From the NCBI GenBank assembly GCA_012800145.1, contig JAAZJW010000381.1, forward strand, positions 1-5,368: a stretch of DNA of 5,368 nucleotides. Direction: 5' to 3'. This DNA is from Clostridiales bacterium (GTDB lineage: Bacteria; Bacillota; Clostridia; Peptostreptococcales; Natronincolaceae). Below, one piece after another: positions 1 through 5,342 of this stretch; position 1 is the stretch's first letter, and each line of letters starts with the position of its first letter. The notes under the pieces are model-generated. The model worked only from the letters and a program-made list of their open reading frames with translations. It was not told the origin of the DNA and did no database searches. The position numbers and the translations under genes were made by a program.

Positions 1-39
1 TCCCGCTTTTTGTCATTGCTATGAAAGCCCCACATTTTT

Positions 40-102
40 GTCATCCTGAGACGAACAGGATTAGCTTGACCCGCGAAGGATCTATATTTTACAATAATGC
101 TT
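40..102. repeat. Dispersed repeat, copy 1 (short form)
   Basis: The core (40-83) starts with GTCATCCTGAGACGAACAG and ends with TTGACCCGCGAAGGATCT. The same two end motifs, slightly diverged, bound a longer unit at 5188-5338. The right part (70-102) matches 4631-4663 at 27 of 33 positions, so the repeat runs past GGATCT to about 102. Inside it, ATCCTG (43-48) and CAGGAT (56-61) form a perfect 6-bp inverted repeat. The ends recall the GTCATCCTGAG...CGAAGGATCT type of intergenic repeat that I remember from many bacterial genomes, though that is recall and not a search. No coding potential is seen here. Confidence 0.6.
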
Positions 103-125
103 CTATACCCTCCTCCGGGAACCTC

Positions 126-153
126 TTGACTTTTAGCTAATCAGGTGTATAAT
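126..153 (+). promoter_or_regulatory. Sigma-A-type promoter of the ileS T-box leader
   Basis: A TTGACT -35 box (126-131) and a perfect TATAAT -10 box (148-153) are separated by 16 bp, which predicts a start near 160. That is about 25 nt before the first conserved T-box leader elements. The -10 box lies inside an imperfect 15-bp palindrome (144-158, GGTGTATAATATACC, six of seven pairs). This might be an operator, but is probably chance in AT-rich DNA. Confidence 0.85.
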
Positions 154-183
154 ATACCTTGAAAATAGAACAAATTCAAAAGC

Positions 184-422
184 AAAGAAGAGGACAGTAA
201 TAAAAGAAAACTGTTTCCAGAGACATAATCATATGGTGAAAGATTATGACAGCACTTTTATGAAAATCACCCCTGAGCCAAAGGTCTGAAATAACAGTAA
301 GATCTTTCGTATCCATACGTTACATGGTTTGAGTGATAGGACATTATCTATATTGTCCTATAATGTGGGTGGTACCGCGATAAATTCGTCCCCGGATCTT
401 TTATTCAGATTCGGGGATTTTT
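184..422 (+). promoter_or_regulatory. T-box riboswitch, isoleucine-specific
   Basis: This leader RNA senses uncharged tRNA-Ile and lets transcription run into ileS only when isoleucyl-tRNA is short. Stem I starts at about 184-200 (AGAGGACAGTA) and has a distal hairpin of CATAATC (224-230) with GATTATG (242-248) around a GGTGAAA-type loop. The specifier region reads GAAAATCACCCCTGAGC, with specifier codon ATC (isoleucine) at 266-268. Stem III is best read as ATAGGACA (336-343) paired with TGTCCTAT (354-361). The T-box sequence TGGGTGGTACCGCG is at 366-379. Its TGGT bulge (370-373) would pair with the NCCA end of a tRNA with discriminator base A, as tRNA-Ile has. The antiterminator can form by pairing GGG (367-369) with CCC (390-392) and GCG (377-379) with CGT (387-389), which excludes the terminator. 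Exact limits of stems I and II are approximate. Confidence 0.96.
389..422 (+). terminator. Regulated intrinsic terminator of the T-box
   Basis: CCCCGGATCT (390-399) pairs with AGATTCGGGG (407-416) through ten pairs, including one G-T wobble, around a 7-nt loop. T389-A417 extends the stem and five Ts follow (418-422). The 5' arm shares its C residues with the antiterminator, which is the expected mutually exclusive switch. Confidence 0.93.
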
Positions 423-539
423 AATAGGAGCCTAGGATTATCGGTCCATTGATTTCCGGCCTCCAATACATCCGACACATCGGCCAGGGGTAGAGAACGG
501 GACATCTATAATTTCTTATAAAAAATATATTATCTTGAG

Positions 540-574
540 GAAGTCGGGCCCGCCGGTCCACCGGTTCCGACTTC
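540..574 (+). other. Strong hairpin in the ileS 5' untranslated region
   Basis: GAAGTCGG (540-547) pairs perfectly with CCGACTTC (567-574). An inner CCGG (553-556) / CCGG (561-564) stem closes a TCCA loop. It is GC-rich within AT-rich surroundings and is followed by TAAAAC rather than a T-run, so it is not a terminator. It ends 13 nt before the ileS ATG, inside the 165-nt stretch between the T-box terminator and the gene. Possible roles are stabilising a processed mRNA end or modulating translation. It could also be debris of an inserted repeat. The rest of 423-539 shows only a small CCGA/TCGG hairpin (472-483) and an isolated TATAAT (507-512) without a -35 box. Confidence 0.6.
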
Positions 575-580
575 TAAAAC

Positions 581-587
581 GGAAAGG
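581..587 (+). promoter_or_regulatory. ileS ribosome binding site abutting the ATG
   Basis: GGAAAGG ends directly at the ATG of 588, leaving no usual 5-9 nt spacer. The in-frame TTG at 597-599 (codon 4) would sit 9 nt after the same motif, a normal distance. The ATG is kept as the annotated start because it is the only nearby ATG and the three extra residues do no harm, but initiation at 597 is a real alternative. Confidence 0.45.
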
Positions 588-3500
588 ATGAACAGATTGA
601 AAGGATTTAAACCGTTATCAAGCGATCCAATCGCTGAAAGAGAAAGCAGAATAGCCCGATACTGGGATGATCATAGAATATTGGATAAAAGCATAATAAA
701 TCGTGAAGAACAAAAATCATTTATCTTTTATGAAGGACCTCCTACCGCAAACGGAGCACCGGGAATCCATCACGTAATCGCGAGAACACTGAAGGATTCC
801 GTGTGCAGGTACAAAACAATGACAGGACACAGGGTAAACAGAAAAGCGGGATGGGATACCCATGGGCTTCCTGTAGAAATCGAGGTGGAAAAGCACCTTG
901 GGCTCAGCAGTAAACATGAAATTGAAGAATATGGAATAGACAAATTTAACGAAAAGTGCAGGGAATCCGTGTTCACATATGAAAGACAATGGAGAGAAAT
1001 GACCAAAAGGATGGGTTATTTCATAGACCTGGACAACCCTTACATTACATTAGAAAATAACTATATTGAATCCGTATGGTGGATTTTAGATAAGTTTTTC
1101 AAAGAAGGCTATATTTATGAAGGCCATAAAGTCTTGCCATATTGTTCGCGTTGCGGAACCGGACTGGCATCCCACGAAGTTTCCTTGGGGTACAAAGAAA
1201 TCAAATCGGATACGGTCATTGTTCCGTTCAAGAGGAAAGATAAAGACGAATATTTTCTGGTATGGACAACAACACCGTGGACATTGGCTGCCAATGTTGC
1301 ATTGACAGTACACCCTGAGGTCACCTATGTTAAAGCAAAATTAAAGGGCAAACTTTATTATGTGGCAGAGGAACTGGCGGATAAATTACTGGGTGACGAT
1401 TATGAGGTTGTCGAAAAGTTAAAAGGCAAAGACCTGGAATATACAGAATATGAACAATTAATGCCGTTTGTGGAAGTGGATAAAAAAGCTTTTTTTGTTA
1501 CTTTAGGAGATTATGTTACTACAGAAGACGGTACGGGAATAGTCCATACCGCCCCGGCTTTCGGTGAGGATGACTATCTGACAGGAAGAAAATATAATCT
1601 TCCGGTACCGCAACCGGTGGATTTAGACGGAAAATACACCGAAACTCCCTGGAAGGGCAGATTTGTTATGGATTGTGATGCAGACATTATTAAGTGGTTG
1701 CATACAGAAGGCAAGCTGTTCCATAGGGAGGAATTCGGGCACAATTATCCACACTGCTGGAGATGCTCGACACCGCTTTTATATTACGGAAATCCGAGTT
1801 GGTATATAGAAATAACCAAACTTAAGGATAAATTGGTTGAAAATAATAACCTGGTTAACTGGTTCCCGGATTATGTGGGAGAAAAACGGTTTGGGAATTG
1901 GTTGGAGAACCTGAACGACTGGGCTATCTCGAGAAGCCGTTATTGGGGAACACCGTTGAATATCTGGAGATGTGAGTGCGGTCATACAACTTCTATAGGC
2001 TCAAGAGCCGAACTTATGGAAAGGGCTATCGAAGATATAGATGAAACCATAGAATTGCATAGGCCTTATGTGGATAACGTTCATCTGAAATGTGATAAAT
2101 GTGCGGAAGGTATCATGACCAGGGTAGAAGAAGTAATAGATTGTTGGTTCGATAGTGGTTCCATGCCATTTGCACAACACCATTATCCATTTGAAAACAA
2201 AGATAATTTTGATGAGCTGTTCCCCGCGGATTTCATTTGTGAAGGTATCGACCAGACCCGTGGTTGGTTTTATTCACTATTGGCCATATCAACATTTGTA
2301 ATGGGAGTTTCTCCATATAAAAATGTACTTGTAAACGACCTGATACTTGATAAGGACGGCATAAAAATGTCCAAGTCCAGAGGCAACACCGTGGATCCCT
2401 TTGAATTGTTTGATGAATACGGTGCGGATGCTCTAAGGTGGTACTTGTTGCATGTATCTCCGGCCTGGATGCCTACAAGGTTTGATATCGACGGGCTGAA
2501 AGAAGTACAGAGTAAATTTTTCACAACAATTCAGAATGTATATGCATTCTTTACTCTATATGCTAACATTGATCAGGTTGATCCGAGAGACTTTTTCGTG
2601 GAGTACAGGGACAGACCGGAATTAGACAGATGGATTTTATCAAAATATAATAGTCTAGTTGAAGAAGTAACAGCCGAACTGGAAATATACGATTTAACGA
2701 GGGCTGTTAGAAAAATACAGGAATTTCTAAATGAAGATTTGTCTAACTGGTATATAAGGAGAGCCAGACGTCGTTTCTGGGTATCGGAATTAACAGAGGA
2801 CAAAAAGGCAGTGTATAATACAACCTACGAGGTCCTAACAGGTGTATCAAAACTGATAGCTCCTTTTGCGCCTTTCATGTCCGAAGAAATTTATCAAAAT
2901 CTGACAGGGGAAGAGTCCGTGCATTTAGCAGATTTTCCTGTTGTAAACAAAGAGTTGATAAATAAAGATGAAGAGGAAAAGATGGACTTGGCCAGGGATT
3001 TGGTGGGTCTGGGAAGAGCGGCAAGGGACCAAGCTCAGATTAAGGTTCGTCAACCATTGCAAAAAATATTGATAAACGGTAAATATGAAAATTTCATCTC
3101 AGATTTGGTTCCACTGATAAAGGAAGAACTGAATATAAAAGAGATAGTGTTTGTAGAAAACCCTAAAGAATATATGAATTATAATTTGAAGCCGAATTTC
3201 AAAGTTGCCGGGCCTATATTAGGAAGCAAAATTAAATCTTTAGGCAAAACCCTAGCACAATTGGATGCATCGGAGGTTGTACCGAAATTGAGATCCGGAG
3301 AAAGCATAGAACTTGAATTAAATGGGGAAACAACCGAAATTATAGAGGACTATGTGATGATTACAATTTCAGCCAAAGAGGGTTTTACCGTACAAATGGA
3401 AAATAACCTGTTTGTTATTTTAGACACAAATTTAAACGATGAACTGATTGGCGAGGGACTCGCAAGAGAATTCATTTCTAAGGTACAGCAGATGAGAAAA

Positions 3501-3698
3501 AATGCAGGATTTGAGGTCGCGGATAATATCAACATTTATTTTGACGGTGATGATGATGTTACTAAAGCGATAGATACCCATAAGGATTATATTATGCAGG
3601 AAACGTTAGCCCTGGCAATCAATGAAGTTGAGGATGAAAATTTAGAAAAACAAAATTTAAACAACCATAATACAGGTATTAAGGTAGAGAAAGTTTGA
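588..3698 (+). CDS. ileS: Isoleucyl-tRNA synthetase, class-2 (IleRS2) type
   Basis: This cytoplasmic class I synthetase (EC 6.1.1.5) charges tRNA-Ile using ATP and isoleucine. At 1036 residues it has the usual length of the IleRS2 group. The N-terminal Rossmann half has GPPTANG at 50-56, followed by G59-I60-H61-H62 where most class I enzymes have HIGH. The CP1 editing domain spans about 205-415, with WTTTPWT at 226-232 and GTGIVHTAPAFGEDDY at 315-330. These are the signatures for hydrolysing mischarged valyl-tRNA. Probable zinc ligands are C186/C189, C390/C393, C462/C464 and C502/C505. KMSKS lies at 593-597, and an anticodon-binding helical domain follows from about 675. The C-terminal tail from about 850 is of the IleRS2 kind (DUF5915-like by memory) and lacks the C-terminal zinc finger of E. 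coli IleRS. Expression is under the upstream T-box, and a terminator follows 32 nt after the stop, so it is probably transcribed alone. It is intact, with no frameshift seen. Confidence 0.97.
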   Translation: MNRLKGFKPLSSDPIAERESRIARYWDDHRILDKSIINREEQKSFIFYEGPPTANGAPGIHHVIARTLKDSVCRYKTMTGHRVNRKAGWDTHGLPVEIEVEKHLGLSSKHEIEEYGIDKFNEKCRESVFTYERQWREMTKRMGYFIDLDNPYITLENNYIESVWWILDKFFKEGYIYEGHKVLPYCSRCGTGLASHEVSLGYKEIKSDTVIVPFKRKDKDEYFLVWTTTPWTLAANVALTVHPEVTYVKAKLKGKLYYVAEELADKLLGDDYEVVEKLKGKDLEYTEYEQLMPFVEVDKKAFFVTLGDYVTTEDGTGIVHTAPAFGEDDYLTGRKYNLPVPQPVDLDGKYTETPWKGRFVMDCDADIIKWLHTEGKLFHREEFGHNYPHCWRCSTPLLYYGNPSWYIEITKLKDKLVENNNLVNWFPDYVGEKRFGNWLENLNDWAISRSRYWGTPLNIWRCECGHTTSIGSRAELMERAIEDIDETIELHRPYVDNVHLKCDKCAEGIMTRVEEVIDCWFDSGSMPFAQHHYPFENKDNFDELFPADFICEGIDQTRGWFYSLLAISTFVMGVSPYKNVLVNDLILDKDGIKMSKSRGNTVDPFELFDEYGADALRWYLLHVSPAWMPTRFDIDGLKEVQSKFFTTIQNVYAFFTLYANIDQVDPRDFFVEYRDRPELDRWILSKYNSLVEEVTAELEIYDLTRAVRKIQEFLNEDLSNWYIRRARRRFWVSELTEDKKAVYNTTYEVLTGVSKLIAPFAPFMSEEIYQNLTGEESVHLADFPVVNKELINKDEEEKMDLARDLVGLGRAARDQAQIKVRQPLQKILINGKYENFISDLVPLIKEELNIKEIVFVENPKEYMNYNLKPNFKVAGPILGSKIKSLGKTLAQLDASEVVPKLRSGESIELELNGETTEIIEDYVMITISAKEGFTVQMENNLFVILDTNLNDELIGEGLAREFISKVQQMRKNAGFEVADNINIYFDGDDDVTKAIDTHKDYIMQETLALAINEVEDENLEKQNLNNHNTGIKVEKV

Positions 3699-3729
3699 TA
3701 AATTAAGTTATACTTTCAAAGGCTGTTGG

Positions 3730-3757
3730 AAACCCCCGTAGGTCGCGCGGGGGTTTT
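3730..3757 (+). terminator. Intrinsic terminator after ileS
   Basis: AAACCCCCG (3730-3738) pairs perfectly with CGGGGGTTT (3748-3756) around a 9-nt loop. The T-run is short (TTTT, 3754-3757) and partly inside the stem. Its position 32 nt after the stop codon marks the end of the ileS transcript. Confidence 0.85.
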
Positions 3758-3952
3758 ATCTATGATGGAATGGAAAATCCCTTATTTTTAATATGTTTGG
3801 GATTTTTCATTTCGCTTTATTATACTGAGGGTAATATAATTTTTTGGGCAAACTATTTCGACATAAAAAATTATTTTTTTAAAATTCAAAAAAATGGAAT
3901 CCTGCCATATTTTTCATTCCATTCCATGGCCCTCCGGGCGAAAAATCTATGA
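3758..3952. repeat. Non-coding AT-rich spacer with inverted and direct repeats
   Basis: This is most of the gene-free stretch between ileS and the next gene. ATGGAATGGAA (3765-3775) is repeated in inverted form as TTCCATTCCAT (3917-3927), bounding 163 bp. The 8-mer ATCTATGA occurs directly at 3758-3765 and 3945-3952. AAAATCCC near 3774-3781 and a following GGGATTTT form another stem, and GCCC/GGGC (3929-3939) a small one. The arrangement resembles a decayed miniature inverted-repeat element, but the direct repeats do not sit exactly outside the inverted ends, so this is tentative. A 60-codon open frame inside it (3770-3952) has no ribosome site and is not called. From 3953 to 4041 I see only the leader of the next gene, without a convincing promoter. 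Confidence 0.35.
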
Positions 3953-4041
3953 AAGCCGTTGGAGCCCTTTCTACTGCTGGCATTCAGGCTTTTCAATATT
4001 TTACCGGGTATTTATGAATCGTTTAACGGCAAAATAAATCT

Positions 4042-4047
4042 AGGAGG
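4042..4047 (+). promoter_or_regulatory. Ribosome binding site fixing the GTG start at 4055
   Basis: A perfect AGGAGG lies 7 nt before GTG (4055-4057). The in-frame TTG at 4052 would be only 4 nt away, and a longer frame opening at TTG 3959 has no ribosome site. The GTG is therefore the best start. Confidence 0.9.
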
Positions 4048-4054
4048 TGGTTTG

Positions 4055-4573
4055 GTGAATAAGAATCAAAACTCTAATGTTAGAAATAACCAAAACAGAA
4101 ACCAAAACAGAAACCAAAATAGAAATCAAAATCAAAACAGACAAGACAATAGAAATAATCAAGATAATATGAATCTGGATGCGGCAGAAGAGTTTAACTT
4201 TAATAATATCAACCGCAATGACAACAGGGACAACCAAAACAGGAACCAAAACAGAAATCAAAACAGAAATCAAAACCGGGATAGACAAGACAACAGAAAT
4301 AATCAAGACAATATGAATCTTGAAATAGGAGAAGAATTTGACGGTAATAGTATCAACTTTTCTAACGACTTCGATAGCCAAAACCAAGGTGGAGACTCAT
4401 TAAATCTTAATGTTGTTAGAGATAGTATAGATAAAATGAAACTAGAGGCAGCAAATGAATTCGATGCCAATATTACCCAAGATGAAAAAATTGATGGAAC
4501 CACAGTTGAAAACCTAATTCAAAGAGCACAGAGAAAGCAAGACGAGATAGACGAAAGATTTAAGAAAAGATAA
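4055..4573 (+). CDS. Asn/Gln/Arg-rich repeat protein, probable divergent small acid-soluble spore protein
   Basis: The protein has 172 residues with no Cys, Trp or Tyr. Residues 1-38 and 51-86 are mostly NQNR-type tetrapeptide repeats. Two long units (13-47 and 61-95) agree at 30 of 35 residues, and each ends in MNL-(D/E)-x-x-EEF. A third, more helical block follows (122-139), with MKLEAANEF at 128-136. The three segments LDAAEEF (41-47), LEIGEEF (89-95) and LEAANEF (130-136) resemble the E-I/F-A-S-E-F site that germination protease GPR cuts in SASPs. DSIDKMKLEAANEFDANI also looks like the first conserved helix of alpha/beta-type SASPs. Known gamma-type SASPs are likewise Asn/Gln-rich repeat proteins carrying GPR sites. 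I infer a role as a spore-core protein degraded at germination. The match is by motif only, and a generic low-complexity protein remains possible. The C-terminus (141-172) is charged and probably helical. It is a single gene with its own terminator, and no sigma-F or sigma-G promoter could be recognised. Confidence 0.6.
   Translation: MNKNQNSNVRNNQNRNQNRNQNRNQNQNRQDNRNNQDNMNLDAAEEFNFNNINRNDNRDNQNRNQNRNQNRNQNRDRQDNRNNQDNMNLEIGEEFDGNSINFSNDFDSQNQGGDSLNLNVVRDSIDKMKLEAANEFDANITQDEKIDGTTVENLIQRAQRKQDEIDERFKKR
4091..4339 (+). repeat. Internal DNA duplication within the SASP-like gene
   Basis: Two 105-nt units (4091-4195 and 4235-4339), offset by 144 nt, encode 35-residue segments that are 30/35 identical. 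Within each, 12-nt NQNR-coding units (variants of AACCAAAACAGA) repeat in tandem. Such tracts are prone to copy-number change by replication slippage in steps of 12 nt, which keep the frame. Confidence 0.85.
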
Positions 4574-4579
4574 CTCAAG

Positions 4580-4612
4580 AAGGGTGGTGCAGAACAGCAC
4601 TACCCTTTTTTT
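4580..4612 (+). terminator. Intrinsic terminator after the SASP-like gene
   Basis: AAGGGTGGTGC (4580-4590) pairs with GCACTACCCTT (4597-4607) through eleven pairs, one of them a G-T wobble, around a 6-nt loop. A run of seven Ts follows (4606-4612). It begins 6 nt after the stop codon. Confidence 0.96.
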
Positions 4613-4630
4613 AGGTTATTATATAATCAG

Positions 4631-4663
4631 CCCGCGCAGGATCTGTATTTGAGAACAATGCCT
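4631..4663. repeat. Dispersed repeat, copy 3 (right-end fragment)
   Basis: CCCGCGCAGGATCT and the next 19 nt match 70-102 at 27 of 33 positions. The left-end motif GTCATCCTGA is missing, so this is a fragment or a recombined copy. Its outer part contains AACAATG, similar to the 11-bp units at 5129-5183. Confidence 0.55.
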
Positions 4664-4700
4664 TTGTTCGCTGTAACGCAAATAACATACACAGATTCTG
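4637..4700. other. 64-nt stem-loop between the SASP-like and cupin genes
   Basis: CAGGATCTGT (4637-4646) pairs with ACAGATTCTG (4691-4700) over ten positions, all Watson-Crick except one G-U if transcribed on the + strand. Inside lies a perfect GAACAA (4653-4658) / TTGTTC (4664-4669) hairpin with a 5-nt loop. There is no T-run directly after it. It overlaps the repeat fragment and ends 20 nt before the putative cupin -35 box. It may be a folded mobile repeat or a small RNA. Its function is unknown. Confidence 0.45.
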
Positions 4701-4719
4701 AATGCAAAAAAGCAAAACA

Positions 4720-4749
4720 TTGTTTCTAGGCCCCAATTTGTGTTATTAT
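4720..4749 (+). promoter_or_regulatory. Putative promoter of the cupin gene
   Basis: TTGTTT (4720-4725) and TATTAT (4744-4749) are spaced by 18 bp, about 40 nt before the start codon. An AAACATTGTTT dyad (4715-4725) overlaps the -35 box and could be an operator. TATAAA at 4749-4754 is an alternative -10 box. This is a consensus-only call. Confidence 0.45.
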
Positions 4750-4788
4750 ATAAAATATACGGAAACGAGTCCGGAAGGGGTGATTTAG

Positions 4789-5121
4789 ATGATAGAAAAA
4801 GTCTATAATATGACAGATAGCAAAGAAAAAATGGTGGAAATGCTCATTTTGGACGAAAATGTACATTACATACATATGATTTTCAACAAAGGAGAAGGAC
4901 TTCCCGAGCATTTTTCAAATTCCAACGTTTATATGACCGTACTCAGGGGAATATTGTCCATCGGTCTGGGTGAACAGGAAATACATGAATACGAAAAAGG
5001 AACCGTGCTGAAAATACCCTTTAACACAAAAATGAACCATGTCGGCAATAAACATGATGAATTATTAGAAATAACAGTTGTAAAAGCACCTGCGCCGGAA
5101 AAAATGAAAAAAATTGAATAA
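4789..5121 (+). CDS. Small single-domain cupin protein
   Basis: This is a 110-residue cytoplasmic protein with no signal peptide or membrane segment. The ATG follows an AAGGGGTGA ribosome site (4775-4783) at 5 nt. The cupin pattern is visible. Motif 1 begins at GEGLPEHF (35-42) and ends at VLRG (51-54). Motif 2 is G71-(5 residues)-P77 with H84 and N87 after it. The metal ligands are incomplete. Only H41 of the usual His-X-His pair is present, the Glu of motif 1 is missing, and the motif 2 His stands two residues later than usual. Metal binding is therefore uncertain, and a ligand-sensing or structural role is as likely as an enzyme. A lysine-rich tail (100-110) ends it. It is probably transcribed alone. 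No terminator follows, and the 11-bp repeat array begins 7 nt after the stop. The substrate is unknown. Confidence 0.85.
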   Translation: MIEKVYNMTDSKEKMVEMLILDENVHYIHMIFNKGEGLPEHFSNSNVYMTVLRGILSIGLGEQEIHEYEKGTVLKIPFNTKMNHVGNKHDELLEITVVKAPAPEKMKKIE

Positions 5122-5128
5122 ACCAGGT

Positions 5129-5183
5129 AACGATAGTTTAACAATAGCGGAACAATAGTTTATCAATGGTTAAACAATCGTTT
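5129..5183. repeat. Five tandem 11-bp dyad repeats
   Basis: Units stand head to tail without gaps: AACGATAGTTT (5129), AACAATAGCGG (5140), AACAATAGTTT (5151), ATCAATGGTTA (5162) and AACAATCGTTT (5173). The consensus is AACAATAGTTT. Each good unit is a small dyad, AAC-4nt-GTT. The 11-bp period puts all units on nearly the same face of the helix, as for an array of protein-binding sites. Iterons or operator arrays look like this, but no cognate regulator or replication gene is in the window. Confidence 0.7.
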
Positions 5184-5187
5184 AAAT

Positions 5188-5338
5188 GTCATCCTGAAAC
5201 GGGCAGTAAGTGAAGTCGCACATTGCAAAATTATTCACTTTTTTCGGTCATGCAAATTTGATGTTTGTTGCGTTTGGCCTACCAACAGTTTGTCTTGCAA
5301 ACCGGGTCAGGCCATAAGGTTTGACCTACGAAGGATCC
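5188..5338. repeat. Dispersed repeat, copy 2 (long form)
   Basis: It opens with GTCATCCTGAAACGGGCAG (5188-5206) and closes with TTGACCTACGAAGGATCC (5321-5338), matching the ends of copy 1. It is 151 bp against 44 bp for the copy 1 core, with about 107 bp of extra internal sequence. Internal stems include GTTTG/CAAAC (5288-5302) and GGTCA/TGACC (5305-5326). No open reading frame of note is present. Confidence 0.55.
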
Positions 5339-5342
5339 AAAT

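Noticed and set aside
507..512. TATAAT in the ileS leader, a possible second promoter after the T-box
   Set aside because: No -35-like sequence lies at the right distance (CCAGGG region) and there is no TG extension. The match is expected by chance in AT-rich DNA.
1745..1753. Perfect DnaA box TTATCCACA
   Set aside because: It is a single copy inside ileS, encoding conserved residues just before the CWRC motif, and there is no AT-rich unwinding region or second box.
3770..3952. Open frame of 60 codons with a hydrophobic start (MENPLFLICLGFF...)
   Set aside because: It has no ribosome binding site, lies in AT-rich DNA directly after a terminator, and ends within inverted-repeat sequence.
3980..4020. 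Possible sigma-F/G promoter for the SASP-like gene (GCATTC, GGGTATTTAT, TGAATC)
   Set aside because: The -35-like pieces do not have an acceptable -10 partner at the correct spacing, so it is not called, although such a promoter would be expected if the SASP reading is right.
3959..4054. Extension of the SASP-like gene to a TTG start at 3959, adding 32 residues
   Set aside because: The added part has a different composition, lacks a ribosome site, and the perfect AGGAGG at 4042-4047 points to GTG 4055.
4040..4387. Minus-strand open frame of 115 codons opposite the SASP-like gene (Ile/Val/Leu-rich)
   Set aside because: Its repetitive hydrophobic sequence is simply the complement of the NQNR codon repeats. 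It has no start context of its own.
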